The notes under the pieces are model-generated. The model saw only the letters and a list, made by a program, of their open reading frames with translations, was not told the DNA's origin and made no database searches. DNA of 13,535 nucleotides from Bacillota bacterium (GTDB lineage Bacteria; Bacillota; UBA4882; UBA8346), in NCBI GenBank assembly GCA_003501365.1, contig DNPP01000286.1, forward strand, positions 1-13,535, written 5' to 3'. Both the position numbers and the translations under genes were made by a program. Each line of letters starts with the position of its first letter. Positions within the stretch are counted from its first letter, which is position 1. Positions 1 to 7,014 of the stretch are shown here, piece by piece.

Positions 1-53
1 CCTTGAACCTTCGTAATAAAAACAAATGCAATATCTTTATCATAAATTTCCAA
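1..53 (-). CDS. Possible 5' end of an unidentified gene downstream of fliW (runs off the window)
   Basis: An open frame begins at a TTG (53-51) and runs off the left edge. Its 17 visible residues read IYDKDIAFVFITKVQ after the first two, which looks protein-like but is too short to identify. A GGAG sits 10 nt upstream of the TTG and an in-frame TAA lies two codons upstream, so TTG is the only start in this frame. A second frame opens at ATG 43-41 but gives less convincing residues. It follows fliW by 69 bp on the same strand. In B. subtilis csrA follows fliW, but the visible residues do not resemble the CsrA N-terminus. Low certainty. Confidence 0.3.
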   Translation of the reverse strand, partial: MEIYDKDIAFVFITKVQ

Positions 54-59
54 ATTTTA

Positions 60-80
60 TTTTCTCCGAAAGTCAGAAAA
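60..80 (-). promoter_or_regulatory. Small hairpin covering the Shine-Dalgarno of the left-edge gene
   Basis: On the minus strand TTTTCT and AGAAAA form a perfect 6-bp stem around a 9-nt loop, GACTTTCGG. The GGAG that would serve the left-edge gene spans the loop/3'-arm junction. An AGGGA lies just upstream. Being next to fliW, the partner and antagonist of the RNA-binding protein CsrA, it invites comparison with GGA-loop CsrA sites. The stem is short and AT-rich, so this is suggestive only. Confidence 0.2.
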
Positions 81-122
81 TCCCTTTTATTTTATGACAA
101 GAAAGCAAAAATTACTCTCGAT

Positions 123-584
123 TCAAGGAATTACTGTACAAGCAGCCTCCTTTGCATTTTCAGTCGCGAATAGCGGGTGCTTTAGGCTATACATCGGATT
201 ATTCAAGATGATTTGCTTAGCCAGTCCGGTTTTAAAGTTTATTACAATCGGGGCTGCTAAATCGACAGTTGCCTTACTTACATCCTCCGGCAAGGTTACG
301 ATAACTCGTACAATCGCTTCTTCCGGTTTGTTTAATTGTAGTTCGGCAACAATACTATCATCCAGGTCAATTGAATAGCCTGGAACAATCTGCTCCATCT
401 CAATTAAGATAAAAGCCAGATCCGCCTTTTCAATGGATTGCATTACTAAAAAAGGCGATTGATCTTTGTAACGTTTGATAATATATTGATGGAAATCCTC
501 GAACCCCGGGATACCATGATTAAAGTTAATAAACTCTTTTTCATCAACCTCGATAACATCAAAAAACTTTGTTGCGATCTTCAT
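123..584 (-). CDS. fliW: FliW, flagellar assembly factor
   Basis: FliW is a cytoplasmic protein that binds flagellin and, in B. subtilis, sequesters CsrA to couple flagellin translation to assembly. The product is 153 residues, normal for the family. It begins MKIATKFFDVIEVDEKEF, carries the conserved GIPGFED (residues 24-30) and PFLVMQS (44-50), and has the usual acidic middle. I chose the ATG at 584-582 because it gives the canonical FliW N-terminus and lies about 8 nt after AAAGGA. A longer frame opens 36 nt upstream but adds an atypical arginine-rich leader that overlaps the ribosome site. It follows flgL by 61 bp, the same neighbourhood as in Bacillus. csrA is not seen in the remaining 122 bp of the window. 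Confidence 0.93.
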   Translation of the reverse strand: MKIATKFFDVIEVDEKEFINFNHGIPGFEDFHQYIIKRYKDQSPFLVMQSIEKADLAFILIEMEQIVPGYSIDLDDSIVAELQLNKPEEAIVRVIVTLPEDVSKATVDLAAPIVINFKTGLAKQIILNNPMYSLKHPLFATENAKEAACTVIP

Positions 585-645
585 CCTGTCAGTCCTTTCT
601 CTAAAACGTACGTTAATCAAAAACGCCCGAACTCTCGCTGGATGA

Positions 646-3411
646 TTACTTGAGGAAACTCAACAAATTAACCGGCAAAATCTGACCACCAACTTGTAAA
701 GCAGCCTGATAAGCTGTTCTCCTCATTTCGAGTTCACTAATGATCTTGGATATATCGACATCTTCAACATCGCTCTGAAGTTTAGTGACATTGTCAGCTA
801 AGCCGTTGAAGCGATCAATACTATTGCTTAAGCGATTGACTTTGGCGCCGATTTCCCCTTGGGTGATCAGGATAGTGTCAATATCATCGGTGATTTTAGT
901 TATATCGTCTCCAGACAAAGCTTTGTTATTGCCGCTTTTTAAATGAATACTAATCTCCGATAGATGCTGAAAAATTGGATCGAACAAGCTATCTCCGGCA
1001 ATATTAACCTTTAATTTAACCCCAAAATTAACTTCATAATTGATATTACTGCGATTGCCTTCAAAGTTGGGCTCGGTTTTTTCAGAGGCGGTCCCATCGG
1101 CAAAGCCCATATTGGCCAAAAAATCAGCTTTGGAACCGGAGTTTAGTTTAATCGACAAAGGCGTATCGTTATCATTTAAATCCGGGTCATGATAAACCAT
1201 TTTCAAACGGTTATCCGCAGTCAACCTCACTTTGACGTTAGCATAATGACCGCCGCGTTCATTGATTCGTTCCTGAATGTTCCGGGCCAATTGAGCCGGA
1301 GTATAATTACCGCCATCCAAGGTGATTTCCTGGGGTTTATCAATTCCGACCGTAATAACGAACTTGCTGTTCCCCGCGGTATCGGAAGACTCATCAATCG
1401 AATACGATGAACTGGCATTCGGTAAAGGATTTTCCCAATCTCTATCCAAAGTTGCCAATTGGGTGGCAGGATCATAGCTTTCAATCTCCCGGGTTTGGCC
1501 TACACCCTTACCATCGTAAATCGTCACCGTCATGCCTTTATAAAAGTCCGCTACCGTGCTGGAATTAGCCGCAAGTTTCAAGCTGGGCGGCGGTCCATTA
1601 CTGGCAGATCCGGCAACTGTCCCGATCAACGGGGGTCGTAAGGCATATTTTGAATTGGTAGCAAGCGGCAGGTCCCATGACGAATCAACTGTAACCGTAT
1701 TACCGCTGGAAGCGGTAATCAATTTACTTTGCCCGGCACCGGGTCCATCGGTAATCGTCATGGTCCAATTTTGATAAAAATTAGCACTATCGTTTGTGTC
1801 CAGCGGATTTAATGTCACATCACTGCCGGATGTTGCATAAACATCATTCCGGACAGGATAACGGCCCAATACTTTAACGGACTCATCTAACGGGTTGCCA
1901 ACAATTTCCATGGTGGTATCCTGAGCCTCGAAACCCATCTGGTCTAAAGTTGTATCGGTAATTGAATACCGGGTCCACCCATCAAAGGGCTTAGTCCAAG
2001 GCTGATCCACTGTGGCTAGATTACCGGTTGCATTATAACCGGTTATTTTACGGGTCTCCGTTGAACCGTCTTTATATGTAACAGTGATGGATGACCCTTT
2101 ATAAAAGTCATTAGATTGACTGGAATTACCATCCAGTTGAATGGAGGATCCGGTTGGATCACTGGAGACAGCCGCACCTTTCGTAACCGGCAAAATGGTA
2201 TAAGAAACCGGACCCGTCAATGTAAAACTTCCCGGAGCAATCGAAATCTCTCCGGTAGCATTGGAATATCCGGTAATTTGATGGGACTCGGTTTTGCCCT
2301 CATCATTGGTAATATTAATAGTCATTCCGGTATAAAAACCATCCAAAGGTGCATTTGCGCCAGTAGCCGGCAAGGAAATTGTCCCCCCCGGAGATGCATT
2401 AGCCTGTCCGCTAAAAGGCGGGACCAATTCATAACTTGAGGAGACATCCGGTGTGTTAAGCCAGGGAATAGCCACATCAGCCACTTTAGTTGCCGGATCA
2501 TATGCCGTTACAATATTTATCTCGCCAACACCGTTCCCGGATGCAATGCGAATACTCCACCCCTGATAATAATTGGGAACAGCCGTATTGGCCGATGTAG
2601 CCAGCTGAATCTTGGTGGTGGTTGCACTCTGAACTTTTCCAATATCCTTGATTGGCGTTCCGTCTTTAACGACTAACGTATGAATAACACCATCATCCGG
2701 CTTGGCTCCGGCATAAAATGATATTTGGTTATTGGTATTCACCTTGGCATAAACCGGGGTCGTAAATCCCACATTATTCAACTGTTTTTGAACATCATTA
2801 ACCAAGTCCTCGATAGTATGTCCAAGGGTTCCATTATAGGTATTCTGAGTTAAAGTGATCGTTTTCATTGGAGTATCATCGAGTTTAATTTTGAACTGAT
2901 TATTATCAGCATCGATGACAATCGGATTTGCCGCGATATCCCGGCTATCGCCGGAAATATTGGCCCGTAAAGTATAAGCCGAAAAAGGGTATTTTTCACC
3001 GGCAAAAATATAGCGATCCCCCATGGATGTATTGGCGATATCCATCAAACCCGCTTTGATCTGATCAACTTCAGAAGCCATTGAATTCCAATCCATTTCA
3101 TTGTTGGTGCTATTGGCCCCTTCCACCACCAATTCGCGTACCCGCTGCAGGTGATCGACTGCAGAAAAACAGGCTGTATCTGCAGAACTGAGCAGACTGG
3201 ATGCGGCATTGGAATTATCAGTATATTTTTGAATCTCAGTGACCTGGGTTCGATATTTCATGGCCCTGGTGGTACCGATCGGATCATCGGACGGCTTGGT
3301 AATTCGTTTACCGGAGCTGGCCTGATCGGTTGTATGATTGATGGAATCTTCCAAATTCATAATATTATATGTAAGGCTGTTATATATCATCTTGCTGGAG
3401 ACGCGCATCAT
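646..3411 (-). CDS. flgL: FlgL (HAP3), hook-filament junction protein with a giant central insertion
   Basis: FlgL forms the last junction ring between hook and flagellin filament and is exported through the flagellar type III system. Residues 1-150 are the flagellin-like N-terminal helices (MMRVSSKMIYNSL, then the SSGKRITKPSDDP turn typical of FlgL/flagellin, and GDRYIFAGEK). Residues 785-921 are the C-terminal helices, ending in an R-T-A-YQAALQVGGQILPVNLL type tail. Known FlgL proteins are about 300 residues, and this one is 921. The extra length is a block at about 160-250, five beta-type repeats (about 258-675) and a flagellin-IN-like domain (about 683-775). The frame is intact throughout. 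ATG at 3411 lies 8 nt after AAGAAGGG; an adjacent second ATG (3408) is also possible. It starts 33 bp after flgK ends and is bound by FlgN before export. Confidence 0.93.
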   Translation of the reverse strand: MMRVSSKMIYNSLTYNIMNLEDSINHTTDQASSGKRITKPSDDPIGTTRAMKYRTQVTEIQKYTDNSNAASSLLSSADTACFSAVDHLQRVRELVVEGANSTNNEMDWNSMASEVDQIKAGLMDIANTSMGDRYIFAGEKYPFSAYTLRANISGDSRDIAANPIVIDADNNQFKIKLDDTPMKTITLTQNTYNGTLGHTIEDLVNDVQKQLNNVGFTTPVYAKVNTNNQISFYAGAKPDDGVIHTLVVKDGTPIKDIGKVQSATTTKIQLATSANTAVPNYYQGWSIRIASGNGVGEINIVTAYDPATKVADVAIPWLNTPDVSSSYELVPPFSGQANASPGGTISLPATGANAPLDGFYTGMTINITNDEGKTESHQITGYSNATGEISIAPGSFTLTGPVSYTILPVTKGAAVSSDPTGSSIQLDGNSSQSNDFYKGSSITVTYKDGSTETRKITGYNATGNLATVDQPWTKPFDGWTRYSITDTTLDQMGFEAQDTTMEIVGNPLDESVKVLGRYPVRNDVYATSGSDVTLNPLDTNDSANFYQNWTMTITDGPGAGQSKLITASSGNTVTVDSSWDLPLATNSKYALRPPLIGTVAGSASNGPPPSLKLAANSSTVADFYKGMTVTIYDGKGVGQTREIESYDPATQLATLDRDWENPLPNASSSYSIDESSDTAGNSKFVITVGIDKPQEITLDGGNYTPAQLARNIQERINERGGHYANVKVRLTADNRLKMVYHDPDLNDNDTPLSIKLNSGSKADFLANMGFADGTASEKTEPNFEGNRSNINYEVNFGVKLKVNIAGDSLFDPIFQHLSEISIHLKSGNNKALSGDDITKITDDIDTILITQGEIGAKVNRLSNSIDRFNGLADNVTKLQSDVEDVDISKIISELEMRRTAYQAALQVGGQILPVNLLSFLK
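1378..2649 (-). repeat. Five diverged protein repeats (about 65-75 residues each) inside FlgL
   Basis: The encoded repeats centre on aromatic-Y/K-G signatures: YYQGWSI (281-287), FYTGMTI (359-365), FYKGSSI (436-442), FYQNWTM (545-551) and FYKGMTV (623-629). Each is followed by a strand with G-x-G-x-G-Q/E or a charged variant, then an ITxY/ITGY-like strand, then a D-x-x-W or equivalent, and ends in an S-Y or similar before the next unit. Units 1, 4 and 5 keep the GxG motif (GNGVGE, GPGAGQ, GKGVGQ). An extra 40-residue segment separates units 3 and 4. From memory, similar YxGxxI...GxGQ repeats occur in phage tail fibres and bacterial surface proteins. Diverged DNA shows this is not a recent duplication. 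Confidence 0.75.
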
Positions 3412-3444
3412 TGATTCATCCCTTCTTGGTTAAATCCAAATCCA

Positions 3445-4863
3445 TTATGGGTTTATTTTCAAATCGTTGATGATTACATCCAACATTGCATCCATCGTGC
3501 TGATCACTTTGGCTGCGGCATTATATCCATGCTGAAACTTAACCATATTGGCGGTTTCTTCGTCCAGATTGACCCCGGACACCGACTGTCGGTTGTTTTC
3601 CATGCTTGTAATCAAAGTGGTCTGGTGCGCCGTTTTGGTCTGCGCGGCCAATGATCTTTCAGCAAGATCACCCACCATATTGCCCCAATAACCATCCATC
3701 GTCGTGGTGCCTTCCATCATCAATAACTGATTCTGGATGTCAGCCATTTTTTGAGAATTTTCATTGTTTCCGGGCAGCCCGATAACAGAACTTGAAGCAG
3801 CGATTTTGCTTAAACCGTTGTTTGGGTCTTGGATTAACTTGGATACATCAATATCCGCCGCACCACTACCACTAAAGAAATCATTCCCGGTACTTTTATC
3901 TAAACCAAAACCTTGTTTATGGATCCGGTTGGTCTCCGAAATTAAGGTATTGGCAACAGTGTCGATATCATGAATCATTTTCGGCATATCTTGATCCCGT
4001 AACTGCAACAAACCAGCCAAGCTACCGTTAGTGGGGGCTACCGGTTGATGTTTAGGAATTGTCCATTCCAGACGGGCATTGCCTTTATTATTTTCCTCGA
4101 TAGCCTTGATAAAATTGGCATCCTCACCACTAACCAAAGGAATACCGTTAATTTGAACCGTTATTTTATTGACTTCATCATACGAAACTGAAACATTGGT
4201 ATCTTTGGACAACTCTTCTACCAGGGCATCGCGCTTGTCCATCAAATCATTGGCATTGTCTCCCAGCGCGGTTACTTTGCCGATTTGTTTGTTAAGGTGG
4301 GCAATCTGTTCGGCATAACGGTTTATTTCACCGACAGTACTGACAATTTTATCATTGATATCATCGTGCAAAGTTTTCAAACTATCATAATTATGGCGAA
4401 TATCTTGGGTTAGTGTTAAAGCGGTTTGGCGCAAGGTCGAACGCGTGGGCTGACTATCAGGAGTTTTAACCAACTCCTGCAATGCCACCCAATATGCGTC
4501 AATTTCAGAACGAATATTTGAATCAGCCGGTTCGTTGATGATCTTTTCCGCTTGCCCCAAGAAATCTTGTCTGGCATTCCAATATCCGGATGTAGTTGTC
4601 TCCTGCTGGATCTGTTGGTCGATAATTTGATCGCGGATCCGAATAACCTCGGAAACTTCAACACCGGTCCCCATTTGCCCGGCAACTTTGACTCTATTAA
4701 GCGACGGCTCGGAAAATGGTTCAGTCGTAACGATCTCTGCCCGTTGTCTTGAATATCCGGGAGTGCTGGCATTCGTCATATTTTGACTGGTAACCTCCAG
4801 GGCTTGTTGATGCGTCAATAAGCCGCGAACACCCGTCTCCAAACCAAAAAAAGTTGAAGCCAC
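3445..4863 (-). CDS. flgK: FlgK (HAP1), hook-filament junction protein
   Basis: FlgK is the first junction protein added to the hook end. From the GTG at 4863 the product is 472 residues, close to the Bacillus protein. The N-terminus MASTFFGLETGVRGL matches the family, followed by the signature NASTPGYSRQR (residues 31-41). The C-terminus has the canonical GVNLDEETANMVKFQHGY stretch and a helical tail. I chose GTG because it lies 9 nt after AAAGGGG, whereas a TTG six bases upstream is only 3 nt from it; the GTG also gives the familiar N-terminus. The Shine-Dalgarno lies inside the last codons of flgN, whose stop is 6 nt upstream, so the two genes are probably translationally coupled. FlgN is its export chaperone. 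Confidence 0.95.
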   Translation of the reverse strand: MASTFFGLETGVRGLLTHQQALEVTSQNMTNASTPGYSRQRAEIVTTEPFSEPSLNRVKVAGQMGTGVEVSEVIRIRDQIIDQQIQQETTTSGYWNARQDFLGQAEKIINEPADSNIRSEIDAYWVALQELVKTPDSQPTRSTLRQTALTLTQDIRHNYDSLKTLHDDINDKIVSTVGEINRYAEQIAHLNKQIGKVTALGDNANDLMDKRDALVEELSKDTNVSVSYDEVNKITVQINGIPLVSGEDANFIKAIEENNKGNARLEWTIPKHQPVAPTNGSLAGLLQLRDQDMPKMIHDIDTVANTLISETNRIHKQGFGLDKSTGNDFFSGSGAADIDVSKLIQDPNNGLSKIAASSSVIGLPGNNENSQKMADIQNQLLMMEGTTTMDGYWGNMVGDLAERSLAAQTKTAHQTTLITSMENNRQSVSGVNLDEETANMVKFQHGYNAAAKVISTMDAMLDVIINDLKINP

Positions 4864-4869
4864 TCCCAA

Positions 4870-5316
4870 TCACCCCTTTACATCCAAGATATGAATTTCT
4901 TTTCGATGCACCCGGCCCGATGCTCCATACAGGCTGGGTCTGGCCCCATCGATTAAGGAACGGAAAGAATTAATAGTAAACTGAGTTACCGCCATGGAAT
5001 CTTGAATCAAATTCTGATTTAGTTCATTATTGAGACGAAATTGAAAAGCACATCGGCGAACTTTGGCCACAATTTCGACTAATTCGGTGGGTGGATTTTT
5101 CTGCTGCCTTAAAAAAAATTGCACCTCGGGAAGACATTTGTTACTAATGGTTTTAAGTTTGACTGATAATGCTTCTTCTTTGAGGACGATGGCTTCCAAC
5201 ACCGCCAAATCATCCTCTACCAGTGCATCCTTCTTAAGCAAACTCAAATCATTAAGCTCTTCCAAAAGCGCAAGCTCTTTTTCCAACGATTGTTGGAGTA
5301 TTCGATTGTCTTGCAT
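4870..5316 (-). CDS. flgN: FlgN, flagellar export chaperone
   Basis: FlgN is a small helical chaperone that binds the C-terminal helices of FlgK and FlgL and delivers them to the flagellar export gate. The 148-residue product is highly helical and Leu/Glu/Lys rich (for example QQSLEKELALLEELNDLSLL at residues 8-27), as expected. It has a Tyr-Gly element near the C-terminus (SLYGASG), which FlgN proteins often show. Sequence conservation in this family is weak, so the call rests largely on position: it lies between flgM and flgK exactly as yvyG/flgN does in Bacillus. ATG 5316 lies 6 nt after GGGAGGT, which is within the end of flgM (stop 4 nt upstream). Confidence 0.87.
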   Translation of the reverse strand: MQDNRILQQSLEKELALLEELNDLSLLKKDALVEDDLAVLEAIVLKEEALSVKLKTISNKCLPEVQFFLRQQKNPPTELVEIVAKVRRCAFQFRLNNELNQNLIQDSMAVTQFTINSFRSLIDGARPSLYGASGRVHRKEIHILDVKG

Positions 5317-5320
5317 AGTA

Positions 5321-5626
5321 CTACCTCCCGGCGATTTCGTCTACCAGGCTCCTTCCAACCATCTTTGAAGCTATATCGGAAGCAGGTACCTGATAAGTGC
5401 CATCCTGAATTTGTTTTTTCAACTCAGTTACTTTTTCGGCACGAACCTCCGGAGACTTTAGTACTTGTTCGGTAGTAAATTGCAATCCTTGAGCACGATC
5501 AGATAACACGAGAGAATCTGCCTTACTGACCGACTTTGAATTATTAACAACCGCCCCTTTTTTCTTAGGTTCGGTAACTTGATTCAGTGACAAGATACTC
5601 TGTACTTGTTTATTGGAGATGATCAT
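5321..5626 (-). CDS. flgM: FlgM, anti-sigma-28 factor
   Basis: FlgM holds sigma-28 (SigD/FliA) inactive until the hook is complete and is then exported or removed, releasing late flagellar transcription. The product is 101 residues, slightly longer than the Bacillus protein (88). It has the DSLVLSDRAQ motif (residues 37-46) and the conserved sigma-binding region at 61-99, with ELKKQIQDGTYQV followed by IASKM. ATG 5626 lies 6 nt after AGGTGA. The 92-bp gap upstream contains no convincing sigma-28 promoter. Its stop is 4 nt from flgN. Confidence 0.92.
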   Translation of the reverse strand: MIISNKQVQSILSLNQVTEPKKKGAVVNNSKSVSKADSLVLSDRAQGLQFTTEQVLKSPEVRAEKVTELKKQIQDGTYQVPASDIASKMVGRSLVDEIAGR

Positions 5627-5718
5627 CCTTTATCACCTACCTTTTAATTTTCAATATTTTCAATACAAAACAGTAAAACACCCTTGTTTTTCAGACTACT
5701 GGACCGTTTACCTCCTCA

Positions 5719-6141
5719 TTAATCTTTCTTCTTCAAGATATGATCATAGGTGTGAACTTTTGCCTGAGACCAAGGACTGGTATTGGCACCAATTCCTTGA
5801 ACCTTAGGTAACGGTTTGATCGTTTTTTGTAATTCACTCTGTATTTCTTGAAGACATTTTTCACAAAACCGACCTGCCTTAATCGTTTCGCCACACTTCT
5901 CACATGATAGAAGTCCTTCGCCTTCCATCTTTAAGCGTCCTTCTTTAAGAAATCTGGAGATAACCTTAAGTTCAATACCGGTAGCCATGTTGATCTCGGC
6001 AGCCGGTGAATTGGGATGCTCAAATAAATAATCCCGCACTACGGAAAAGTCTTTCTGTTCTTGCTCGGTACAGTTGTTGCAAACTCCGGTGCCATTATAA
6101 TGATAGATGTTACCGCATCGTTTACAATTTCTGATATCCAT
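5719..6141 (-). CDS. yvyF: YvyF family zinc/winged-helix flagellar operon protein
   Basis: This is the counterpart of B. subtilis YvyF, a small protein conserved beside flgM, sometimes called a flagellar operon protein; its function is not firmly known. The 140-residue product has two zinc-knuckle pairs at the N-terminus (C6, C9, C21, C24). A winged-helix-like middle follows at about 33-72, with GIELKVISRFLKEGRL as its recognition-helix-like end. A second cysteine set follows (C80, C83, C93, C96). This suggests a nucleic-acid-binding regulator. I chose ATG 6141 because it lies just after GGAGGT and gives the MDIRNCKRCG start; a frame 30 nt longer overlaps comFC. Its ribosome site directly follows the comFC stop. 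Confidence 0.87.
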   Translation of the reverse strand: MDIRNCKRCGNIYHYNGTGVCNNCTEQEQKDFSVVRDYLFEHPNSPAAEINMATGIELKVISRFLKEGRLKMEGEGLLSCEKCGETIKAGRFCEKCLQEIQSELQKTIKPLPKVQGIGANTSPWSQAKVHTYDHILKKKD

Positions 6142-6155
6142 TTTTACCTCCAGCT

Positions 6156-6938
6156 TTAGGTTGCCAGCCATTCCGAATCCAGAATACCGCCAGCCAAAGT
6201 TAAAACTTTAACATCTTGAGCTCCAGCTCGCATTAAAACTCTAGAAGCTTCCGAAACTGTGGCGCCGGTAGTAAAAATATCATCAATCAGCAATATCTTT
6301 GCACCAGCAATCGGTTTGGTGTCAATTACCCGAAAAGCCTCGTGAATGTTAGCAAAACGTTCTTCTTTATTCAAGGCATTTTGAGATAAAGTGATTTTAT
6401 CCCTGACTATTATATCGCATTTTATTGGAATTCCCAAATACTTTTGTAATGGATTAGCTAATAATTCCGCCTGATTATAGCCTCTAACCGTTAATTTCTG
6501 CCAATGTATCGGAATTGGGATGATCAAATTAAATTTTTGATACTCGGGATGACATTTTACCCACTCGACTAATAATATCCCTAATGCTTCACCCAGATCC
6601 GGCCGGTACCGATATTTCAATTCAGTTAAATATTCTCGCAGAAACCCTTCATATACTGCTACCGATCGAGCGACTGAAAAATAATAACGATTTTCGTTGC
6701 ATTGAAGACAATTTTTACGAGTGACTGCAATCAATCTTTGGGGTCGACCGCATCGCCAACAAATCGGCGGCAAGATAAAAGCGATTCGACTCAGACAATT
6801 CTTGCCCAGTCCACCATGGTAACATTCTTCCTGCCCACAAACCGGACATTGTTCCGGCGTCGGAAATAATAATTCCACCATTCCGTTGCCGATTTGGCAT
6901 AACCATTTTTGGATTTCTATGATCCTTATTTTCATCAT
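6156..6938 (-). CDS. comFC: ComFC, phosphoribosyltransferase-like competence protein
   Basis: ComFC (also called ComF/GntX-like) is a cytoplasmic protein required for natural transformation, where it handles incoming single-stranded DNA together with ComFA. The 260-residue product has an N-terminal zinc module (C31, C34, C60, C63, C77, C80) and the conserved RGYNQAELLA (152-161). It also has the PRPP-loop motif LLIDDIFTTGATV (216-228) of the phosphoribosyltransferase fold. ATG 6938 lies 8 nt after GGAG; an upstream in-frame TTG at 6944 is only 2 nt from it. The gene follows comFA directly; comFB, which sits between them in Bacillus, is absent. All expected motifs look intact. Confidence 0.95.
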   Translation of the reverse strand: MMKIRIIEIQKWLCQIGNGMVELLFPTPEQCPVCGQEECYHGGLGKNCLSRIAFILPPICWRCGRPQRLIAVTRKNCLQCNENRYYFSVARSVAVYEGFLREYLTELKYRYRPDLGEALGILLVEWVKCHPEYQKFNLIIPIPIHWQKLTVRGYNQAELLANPLQKYLGIPIKCDIIVRDKITLSQNALNKEERFANIHEAFRVIDTKPIAGAKILLIDDIFTTGATVSEASRVLMRAGAQDVKVLTLAGGILDSEWLAT

Positions 6939-7014
6939 CGACAAATCTCCAAAATTTATTATAAGTCCTAGGACCTAATTTATAGGAAATTTGTGTTAAT
7001 AAAATATTACGGTT
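6939..7014 (-). other. comFA-comFC gap with a 10-bp palindrome
   Basis: This 76-bp gap is where comFB lies in B. subtilis. It is AT-rich and too short for that gene. It contains the perfect palindrome GTCCTAGGAC (6965-6974) with further TAGG/CCTA matches beside it, so the transcript could fold there. The comFC Shine-Dalgarno GGAG is at its end. Confidence 0.4.

Noticed and set aside
54..122. csrA gene after fliW
   Set aside because: No frame gives the expected M-L-V-L-T/S-R-K start in the available bases.
94..378. Plus-strand open frame opposite fliW
   Set aside because: It is antisense to a clear fliW, has no ribosome site, and its product resembles nothing.
604..615. Palindrome AACGTACGTT between flgL and fliW as an operator
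   Set aside because: A single 10-bp palindrome inside an operon with no promoter nearby is weak evidence.
2116..2439. Plus-strand frame inside the flgL repeat block
   Set aside because: It is a shadow of the repeats on the other strand; the Gly/Ser-rich composition keeps opposite frames open.
5627..5718. Sigma-28 promoter before flgM
   Set aside because: A TAAA box with a properly spaced GCCGATAT-like box was not found; only AT-rich sequence and a spare GGAGG near the yvyF end.
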